Of a DNA stretch of 64,000 nt, positions 58,903 through 64,000 are shown in pieces. The notes under the pieces are model-generated. The model saw nothing but the letters and a program-made list of their open reading frames with translations, did no database searches and was not told the origin of the DNA. Position numbers and translations under genes: made by a program. How positions within the stretch are numbered: position 1 is the first letter of the stretch; each line of letters starts with the position of its first letter. The stretch comes from an uncultured Clostridia bacterium (GTDB lineage Bacteria; Bacillota; Clostridia; Christensenellales; Pumilibacteraceae), in NCBI GenBank assembly GCA_947089425.1, contig CAMUKG010000007.1, positions 57,898-121,897 on the forward strand, given 5' to 3'.

Positions 58903-58931
58903 TTGACACCCGGGAGGGGGTGTATTATAAT
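58903..58931 (+). promoter_or_regulatory. Promoter with inverted repeat, upstream of the Hint-domain gene
   Basis: Consensus TTGACA (58903-58908), 17-bp spacer, TATAAT (58926-58931). ACACCC (58906-58911) and GGGTGT (58918-58923) form an inverted repeat between and partly over the -35 box: a candidate operator. The leader is about 36 nt with AAGGAG before the ATG. Confidence 0.75.
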
Positions 58932-58973
58932 GGTTCTTGAATAATATAATAGAATCGTTAAGGAGAAAGAACA

Positions 58974-61133
58974 ATGTCCGAAACCGTTGACGTCGCGGCA
59001 ATCGCGGCGGAATGGCGAAGAATATCCGTTGCCGTAAAAAAGGAAACGGAATGTTCAGCCGAACAACTGAGCGCCACTGCGGCGGCGACCGACGCTATGC
59101 GCGAAAAGAGCAAGCGCAACTTTTCGGCAATCTCCGAAAAAAAGAAAGAACTTAAAACAGCCTCTTTGTTGCAAGACGAAAAATTTTCGAAAGATGAAAT
59201 AGAAGTTTGCCGCGAACTCGCGCGCAAAGCGTCTTGGCGCAAAGAGAATTTCTATGACGAGGATTTCCTCGACTATTTCGACGCCGTTAGCATAACGCTT
59301 ATGGCGTCTCGTCAAGCCTACGAGCGCAAGACGAGAACGGAAACGGAACGCGAAGCAAGAGAAGCGGAAGAGCGCGGCGCACGAGAAGAAGCCGCGAGAC
59401 TTTTGGCGGAAGCGGAAGCAAGGCGACTCGCCGAAGAGGAAGAGCGAAGGCGCGCCGAAGAAGAGAGGCGGGCGCGCGAAAGAGCGGCGGCGGAGAGAAA
59501 AGCGAAAGAGGCGGAACGGCGGAAGAAAAGCGCCGAAGCGAGCAGGGAACGCAGGCAAAGAGAAGAAGCGCAAAGACTCGCCGACCTTAAAAAAGACAAC
59601 AAAGCAAAAAAGCGGTGGCATTTCAGACAGTTTCTAAAAATGCTCGTATTTTTGTTGCCCATAGCGCTTTGCGTCGGCGTGGGAATGGACTTATTCAACA
59701 AAGACAACGAGTATCGCGTAAAAATCCCCGCAACGAGCAGTTTGTCGTGGGGCGTCACGGTGTTCCTATTCGTGCTGTTTTGCATATTTTCGCTCGTTAT
59801 GTCTATTTTGTTCATATCGAGAATGTTCTCTAACGAATACTTTATGTCGAACAGAAAAATAGGGCACCAAAAGCGCTATAACGCATGGGCTGTTATTGTG
59901 TTTTTAGTTTGTATAGGAATTGCGTCTGTAAATCTTGTGCCTTATGCGTTGAACCAAAGAAAGAACAAAATGACGTTCTTGGGCGGCGAATATAAAACAT
60001 ACGAATACGTGGAAAAAGGCAAGCCGATAAAGCTGCCCGAAAAATACGACAAAAAAGCTCTTGACACCGGTTCTTATATAACCGAATACATTTTTAAAGG
60101 CTGGGAAATAAACGAAGAGTTTTACGCTCCCGGCGCCGAATACGACTTGCAGGGAAAGGAAGAGGCGAAAGCGATTTACAGCGAATATTCTTACGGATTT
60201 ATAACCCGCTTTACCAACTCCACTGCCACGGTTTACATAAGTTATAATTATAACGGCGCCATAGTGGAAGTTCCCAACAAAAACACCAAAGTGCCGCTCG
60301 GCGCGGAAGTTACGGTAAGCGCAACGTTTAAATACGATTACACTACCAAATTCACGGTAAACGGCAGAAGCGTTAAGAGCCCTTACACGTTCACTATGGC
60401 GGGCAATACCGATGTGCACGCTTCGAGCGAAGATGCGCCCGGTTGCCTTACGGAGGGTACTCTCATAACCGTGAAAGGCGGCATAAAAAAGCCTGTCGAA
60501 CAGCTTGAAGCGGGCGACGAACTTCTTGCGTTCAATCACGAAACGGGAAAATTCGAATATGTGCCTCTTCTCGTAAACGTGCACGCGTTGCAACCCGCCG
60601 AATATTACGACGTTCTCGGCTTGCATTTTTCGGACGGCAACGTTTTGAGAATAATAGACGAACACGGGTTATATGACGCCGATTTGAACAAGTACGTTTA
60701 CATAGACGGCAACAATGCCGAACAATTTATAGGGCACCGTTTTGTGTCGGTGAGCTATGAAAACGGAAAGGCGGAGAAGAGCACGGTAACGCTCGACCGA
60801 GCGGAGCGCACTAACGAACTTATTAAAATATACAATCCCGCGTCGGTGTGGCATATAAACCTTGTGGCGAACGATATGCTCACGCTGTCGGCGGGTATGA
60901 CGAACCTTTTCGAATACGACGAAACCATGAAGTACGACGAAGACGCTATGCGCGCCGATATTGAAAAATACGGGCTATATTCCTACGACGACTTTAAAGA
61001 CTATGTTTCGGAAGAGGTTTTCGCGGCGTTTCCGTTTGCTTACTATAAGCCTGCCATTGAAAAAGGGTTGTTCACAATGGAAGAGCTTATCGAGCTTATT
61101 AGGCTCTATGACGCTCCCGAATCGCTCAAATAG
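58974..61133 (+). CDS. Membrane protein with coiled coil and C-terminal Hint-like domain
   Basis: 719 residues. Residues about 110-218 form a highly charged coiled coil (REAEERGAREEAARLLAEAE and similar). Three membrane segments follow (about 219-240, 254-281, 302-326). Residues about 335-485 hold two beta-rich InlB/Flg_new-like stretches (FKGWEINEEFYAPGAEYDL; TVNGRSVKSPYTFTMAGN). At Cys491 a Hint/intein-type domain starts: GCLTEGTLITVKGGIKKPVE, then QLEAGDELLAFNHETGKFEY. It continues with LRIIDEHGLYDADLNKYVYI and NPASVWHINLVANDMLTLSA. The usual Asn at a splice junction is not evident, so full protein splicing is unlikely; self-cleavage or a non-cleaving fold is possible. The tail (about 650-719, EDAMRADIEKYGLYSYDDFK) is a helical region that I recall as recurring with this domain in gut Clostridia proteins of unknown function. 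Confidence 0.7.
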   Translation: MSETVDVAAIAAEWRRISVAVKKETECSAEQLSATAAATDAMREKSKRNFSAISEKKKELKTASLLQDEKFSKDEIEVCRELARKASWRKENFYDEDFLDYFDAVSITLMASRQAYERKTRTETEREAREAEERGAREEAARLLAEAEARRLAEEEERRRAEEERRARERAAAERKAKEAERRKKSAEASRERRQREEAQRLADLKKDNKAKKRWHFRQFLKMLVFLLPIALCVGVGMDLFNKDNEYRVKIPATSSLSWGVTVFLFVLFCIFSLVMSILFISRMFSNEYFMSNRKIGHQKRYNAWAVIVFLVCIGIASVNLVPYALNQRKNKMTFLGGEYKTYEYVEKGKPIKLPEKYDKKALDTGSYITEYIFKGWEINEEFYAPGAEYDLQGKEEAKAIYSEYSYGFITRFTNSTATVYISYNYNGAIVEVPNKNTKVPLGAEVTVSATFKYDYTTKFTVNGRSVKSPYTFTMAGNTDVHASSEDAPGCLTEGTLITVKGGIKKPVEQLEAGDELLAFNHETGKFEYVPLLVNVHALQPAEYYDVLGLHFSDGNVLRIIDEHGLYDADLNKYVYIDGNNAEQFIGHRFVSVSYENGKAEKSTVTLDRAERTNELIKIYNPASVWHINLVANDMLTLSAGMTNLFEYDETMKYDEDAMRADIEKYGLYSYDDFKDYVSEEVFAAFPFAYYKPAIEKGLFTMEELIELIRLYDAPESLK

Positions 61134-61198
61134 AGAAAACGCTTATTTTCGGTAATAGCTTGTTAAAACAAAATAAAAAAATCGGAGCGCAATTTCGG

Positions 61199-61227
61199 TT
61201 GTAATTTTTCTTTGTGTGCGGTATACT
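61199..61227 (+). promoter_or_regulatory. Promoter of trxB, leaderless geometry
   Basis: TTGTAA (61199-61204), 17-bp spacer, TATACT (61222-61227), then 6 nt to the ATG at 61234. No ribosome binding site is present. Confidence 0.75.
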
Positions 61228-61233
61228 GTGAGT

Positions 61234-62130
61234 ATGGAAAAAGATTATGACGTTATTATTGCGGGCGGCGGACCCGCAGGGCTCGCGGCGGCGATTTATG
61301 CGGCGCGTAGCGGCGCGCGTACCGTCGTGCTCGAAGGACTCGCTGTGGGCGGAGTGGCGGCGGCTACTCCTTTAATAGAAAACTATCCCGGTTTCGAAAG
61401 CATTTCGGGCTTCGAGCTCTCGCAAAAAATGGAAGCGCAGGCAATAAGGTGCGGCGCGGAAATAAAGTATGCCAAAATAGAAAAGCTTTCGGACGGCGAA
61501 TTTAAGAGCGCGGAGCTTTCCACGGGCGAAGTTTTGCGCGCGCCCGCTCTCGTTTTGGCAACGGGGAGCGAACCGAGAAAACTCGGCTTGGAGGGCGAGA
61601 GCGAATTGCTCGGCGCGGGGCTGAGCTATTGCGCTACTTGCGACGGGAACTTTTTCAGAGGCAAAACCGTAGCGGTTGTCGGCGGCGGAAGTCATGCGGC
61701 TTCGTCGGCGGAATATCTTGTGCCGATAGCGAAAAAAGTGTATAGAATTTATTCGGGAAAGCTCGAAGAGGCGAACGGAACAGAGAACATAGAAAACGCG
61801 CGCATAACCGCGCTTTTTGGCAATCCGCTTTCGAGCGTCACGCTTTCGGTAAATTCCGAAAAGCGCGAACTTGCGCTCGACGGACTGTTCGTGGCGCTCG
61901 GCTATACACCCGCGTCCGACCTTGCGAAAGGGCTTGTGGCATGTGACGAGCACGGCTATATTATTTGCGACGAGCGAATGCAAACGGATAAGAACGGAAT
62001 TTTTGCGGCGGGCGACGCGGTGAAAAAGCCGCTTAGGCAAATAGTTACCGCCGTCTCCGACGGCGCGATTGCTGGGCAGTTTGCCGCCGTTTACGCCAAG
62101 CGTTTCAATAAAACGGAGCGGAAAAAATAG
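61234..62130 (+). CDS. trxB: Thioredoxin-disulfide reductase
   Basis: 298 residues from the ATG at 61234; the frame open from 61216 contains the -10 box. A flavoenzyme that reduces thioredoxin with NADPH. The FAD site is DYDVIIAGGGPAGLAAAIYA (about 4-23), the redox pair CATCD (about 132-136) lies in LSYCATCDGNFF, the NADPH loop is VAVVGGGSHAASSAEYL, and the C-terminal FAD motif is GIFAAGDAVKKPLRQIVTAV. At the NADPH site the usual HRR motif is replaced (RIYSGKLEE follows VYR), so cofactor preference may differ; some clostridial relatives use ferredoxin or other donors. Probably leaderless. Confidence 0.85.
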   Translation: MEKDYDVIIAGGGPAGLAAAIYAARSGARTVVLEGLAVGGVAAATPLIENYPGFESISGFELSQKMEAQAIRCGAEIKYAKIEKLSDGEFKSAELSTGEVLRAPALVLATGSEPRKLGLEGESELLGAGLSYCATCDGNFFRGKTVAVVGGGSHAASSAEYLVPIAKKVYRIYSGKLEEANGTENIENARITALFGNPLSSVTLSVNSEKRELALDGLFVALGYTPASDLAKGLVACDEHGYIICDERMQTDKNGIFAAGDAVKKPLRQIVTAVSDGAIAGQFAAVYAKRFNKTERKK

Positions 62131-62193
62131 CGGTACGCAAAAAAAATATGAAATTACCCGTTAAAAGTAGGTGCATTTTGTTTTTTCGTGTGA

Positions 62194-62199
62194 TATAAT
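62194..62199 (+). promoter_or_regulatory. Extended -10 promoter before the 20-codon ORF and CorA-type gene
   Basis: TGATATAAT (62191-62199), an extended -10 with a poor -35. It precedes the small ORF at 62243 and could read through element A into the CorA-type gene at 62668. Confidence 0.5.
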
Positions 62200-62242
62200 G
62201 TAGTAGCAAACGAGCAATAAAGAAAAGGAGGCAAGCCATATA

Positions 62243-62305
62243 ATGGACGATTACCATAGTCGACGATACCATAATTTATCCGCGCCTCCTATTTCGGCGG
62301 CTTGA
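62243..62305 (+). CDS. Possible 20-residue leader peptide
   Basis: MDDYHSRRYHNLSAPPISAA, preceded by AAAGGAGG with an 11-nt gap. The Shine-Dalgarno AGGAGGC (62226-62232) is perfectly complementary to GCCTCCT (62284-62290) inside the ORF, so the site could be hidden in a hairpin. Element A lies between it and the CorA-type gene. It may be a regulatory leader ORF or the interrupted 5' end of an older gene; similarity to known proteins is not evident. Confidence 0.35.
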   Translation: MDDYHSRRYHNLSAPPISAA

Positions 62306-62324
62306 TTTTCAGTATGCCTTTTGC

Positions 62325-62604
62325 TAAGCAGAGCATTCTATACTCGAACCCGATTTTCGGGGCAAAACAAACGAAATTGCTTCGTTAAAGTTGCTCGGAG
62401 TGGAGAGCACACCGTCGCGCCTTTGCCTCGCACTTTCGCTTGTTTGCTCTTCGAAAATTGCTTTGCACTGTGGGTTTGAGAATTGCGAGTTATTTGCGGC
62501 GTGAGTGCCCGAAGACGTACTAACCGGTACTTTGAGGGTGCTCACGGTGGAAAGAGCCGCAATTTACGCCCCAAAGCGGGCTCGAATATAAAATGCTCTA
62601 CTTA
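62325..62604 (+). mobile_element. MITE-like element A, full copy 2
   Basis: 280 bp, same orientation and structure as copy 1 at 4586-4867: TA-flanked terminal inverted repeats (62325-62352 and 62577-62604), arm 1 (about 62353-62457) and arm 2 (about 62465-62577). The two copies agree along most of their length with scattered substitutions. It sits between a promoter/leader region and the CorA-type gene. Confidence 0.8.
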
Positions 62605-62667
62605 TGGCGGCGCGGACTTTTATGCTGTTCGGGTCGCTTTTATTTTTACGGGAGGTAGAAAAAAATT

Positions 62668-63606
62668 ATGTTAAACGTATACGCAATGCCTGCGCAAAGC
62701 CGAGAGCTCAAAACGCTTGACGCAATCGAGGCGGGCGCCTGGATAAATCTTGAAAATCCGTCCGACAAAGAGCTCGAAGAAGTGGCGCGCGCTACGGGAG
62801 TGGGCGAGGATTTGCTCAAAGCCGCGCTCGACGAAGAGGAACGCGCCCGTATCGAAACGGACGAGGGGAACACTCTTATAATCGTGGATATTCCCATAAT
62901 AGACGACAGCGCCGATTGGTATGTGTATTCCACGCTGCCTATGGGAATTATAACGGCAGGTTCGTATTTCATAACGGTGTGTTTGCGCGACACCTCAGTG
63001 CTCGGCGACTTTATTAAAGGTCGGGTGCGCAATTTCGACGCGAACAAGCGCACGCGGTTTATTTATCAAATACTGTATCGCAACGCGACGAAGTTTTTGC
63101 ATTGCCTGAAACAAATAGACAAAACGAGTATGCGCGTGCAACAAACGCTTCACCGCTCGATGAAAAACAAGGAACTCATTCAGCTTCTCGACCTCGAAAA
63201 GGCGCTCGTTTATTTCTCCACCTCGCTAAACTCCAACCAAGTGGTTATAGACCGTTTGCAGGCTATGAACACGATAAAGCATTACGAAGAAGACAACGAA
63301 ATTCTAGAAGACGTTATTATCGAAAACAAGCAAGCTATCGAAATGGCTACCATTTACCGCGACATAATGTCGGGCACAATGGATGCTTTTGCGAGCGTTA
63401 TAAGCAACAACCAAAATATCGTGATGAAATTTTTGGCGGCGTTCACCATTATTCTCACAATTCCCACCATTGTGGCGTCGCTGTGGGGAATGAACGTGGG
63501 CGTTCCGTTCGAAGGGCATATTTGGGGCTTTTGGGTTGTGCTCGGAATTATAGCGGCAATAACCGTTCCCGTGCTTATCATAATGATAAAACGAAAAATG
63601 TTTTAG
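62668..63606 (+). CDS. CorA-family magnesium/divalent cation transporter
   Basis: 312 residues. A pentameric channel for Mg2+ (or Co2+, Ni2+). The N-terminal cytoplasmic domain (about 1-240) ends in a long stalk helix with DIMSGTMDAFASVISNNQN. Two C-terminal membrane segments follow (about 253-275 and 287-305). The signature YGMN-type loop appears as ASLWGMNVGVPFEG (about 270-283), and the C-terminus is basic (IKRKMF). GGGAGG lies 10 nt upstream. The promoter region is separated from the gene by element A, which may affect expression. Confidence 0.9.
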   Translation: MLNVYAMPAQSRELKTLDAIEAGAWINLENPSDKELEEVARATGVGEDLLKAALDEEERARIETDEGNTLIIVDIPIIDDSADWYVYSTLPMGIITAGSYFITVCLRDTSVLGDFIKGRVRNFDANKRTRFIYQILYRNATKFLHCLKQIDKTSMRVQQTLHRSMKNKELIQLLDLEKALVYFSTSLNSNQVVIDRLQAMNTIKHYEEDNEILEDVIIENKQAIEMATIYRDIMSGTMDAFASVISNNQNIVMKFLAAFTIILTIPTIVASLWGMNVGVPFEGHIWGFWVVLGIIAAITVPVLIIMIKRKMF

Positions 63607-63641
63607 CTGCGGCGAACGCGTTTTTTCAAAGGAGAAAATAA

Positions 63642-63842
63642 ATGGCATTAATAGAATTTATATGCCCCAAATGCGGGTATGAAAGCGAAGAAATAGTGAA
63701 GAGCGACGGCAAATATCCTAATTGCCCGAAGTGCGGCGAAAAACTGAAACAGAAGCTTAGCGGAAAGTGTTACACGAATTGCGCGGGCAAATCGGGCGGC
63801 GGTTGCAGCGGAAATTGTTCGTGCTGCGGCGGCTGTCACTGA
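63642..63842 (+). CDS. Small FmdB-like zinc ribbon with Cys-rich tail
   Basis: 66 residues. The first half is an FmdB-type zinc ribbon: FICPKCGYESEEIVKS and PNCPKCGEKLKQKL. The last 25 residues are Gly/Cys-rich (CYTNCAGKSGGGCSGNCSCC), adding eight cysteines and a final His that could bind further metal. AAAGGAG lies 8 nt before the ATG. It follows the CorA-type gene by 35 nt and may share its transcript. Its role is unknown; it could be a metal-handling or regulatory protein. Confidence 0.75.
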   Translation: MALIEFICPKCGYESEEIVKSDGKYPNCPKCGEKLKQKLSGKCYTNCAGKSGGGCSGNCSCCGGCH

Positions 63843-63892
63843 TTGCGACCAAACGCGACACGGCGCTACGCGTGCAACTTGTTAGGGCTTTA

Positions 63893-63918
63893 CGGCATTC
63901 CCCCAAAAGGGAATGCCG
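63893..63918. terminator. Hairpin after the zinc-ribbon gene
   Basis: 10-bp stem CGGCATTCCC/GGGAATGCCG with loop CCAAAA. No T-run follows directly, so it may be a repeat hairpin. The last bases of the window hold another stem, AGCGAAG/CTTCGCT (about 63974-64000). No gene is visible from 63843 on. Confidence 0.5.
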
Positions 63919-64000
63919 AATGACGCCAAACAAAAAAATCTCCCTAATGCGCACTTCCCATAGGGAATTAAAAAAGCGAAGAAGTTCAAAATACTTCGCT

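Noticed and set aside
58974..61133. Complete intein inside the Hint-domain protein
   Set aside because: There is no C-extein-like continuation of a known host protein and no terminal Asn followed by Cys, Ser or Thr at a plausible junction.

Overview
The window is dense chromosomal DNA from a spore-forming, low-G+C-type Gram-positive anaerobe, most likely an uncultured or gut lineage of class Clostridia. The evidence is a set of sporulation and germination genes (yyaC, a SipL-like spore coat morphogen, spoIIR, sleB-ypeB, veg), anaerobic pyruvate metabolism (pflB/pflA), ATP-type PEP carboxykinase, sigma-A-like promoters (TTGACA-17-TATAAT) and AGGAGG ribosome binding sites. TGA, TAA and TAG all act as stops. 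I saw no tRNA, rRNA, CRISPR array or prophage.

Layout. 1-6.6 kb: 3' end of mfd, a parvulin-type foldase lipoprotein, a dehydroquinate-synthase-fold protein that has lost its metal ligands, a HAD gene remnant, a 282-bp mobile element, yyaC and cvpA. 6.7-13.2 kb: DNA repair block dinB, uvrB, uvrA. 13.4-16.3 kb: a GT4 glycosyltransferase and two small membrane proteins. 16.4-24.3 kb: one giant secreted protein of about 2,624 residues, built from repeated beta-rich modules plus a 630-residue helical tail. 24.6-35.8 kb: CtpE-like P-type ATPase, a GH2 enzyme lacking its usual acid/base, pflB-pflA, fabZ, an EIIC_2-type permease and a CDF metal exporter. 36-43.4 kb: metA, a structured element, pyk, a two-component system, a nucleoside hydrolase-like protein and a polysaccharide deacetylase. 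43.4-48.8 kb: rplM-rpsI with a possible leader RNA, rsmA, membrane and zinc-ribbon proteins, pckA. 49-50.4 kb: an AT-rich accessory operon with an InlB-repeat protein and a 43-residue secreted peptide. 50.4-58.9 kb: veg, sipL-like, fused remnants of an AraC/glycosidase pair, GH20, ispE, spoIIR, sleB-ypeB. 59-64 kb: a membrane protein with a Hint-like domain, trxB, a second full mobile element, a CorA-type transporter and a Cys-rich zinc ribbon.

Three non-genic layers stand out. (1) A roughly 280-bp element with 28-bp terminal inverted repeats flanked by TA, present as two full copies (4586-4867, 62325-62604), one isolated arm (44539-44646), one end-to-end palindrome (13297-13322) and one solo end (7962-7978). 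(2) A second hairpin-rich dispersed repeat with copies at 10034-10255, 32222-32370 and 36085-36312. (3) Several genes (dinB, uvrB, the P-type ATPase, trxB, probably the PF06541 gene) whose -10 box lies exactly 6 nt before the start codon and which have no ribosome binding site; they are probably transcribed as leaderless mRNAs. yyaC shows the same layout under a sigma-F-like promoter.

The best candidates for undescribed biology are the giant modular exported protein, the 49.0-50.4 kb peptide operon, the Hint-domain membrane protein with an inverted repeat inside its promoter, and the TIR element family.
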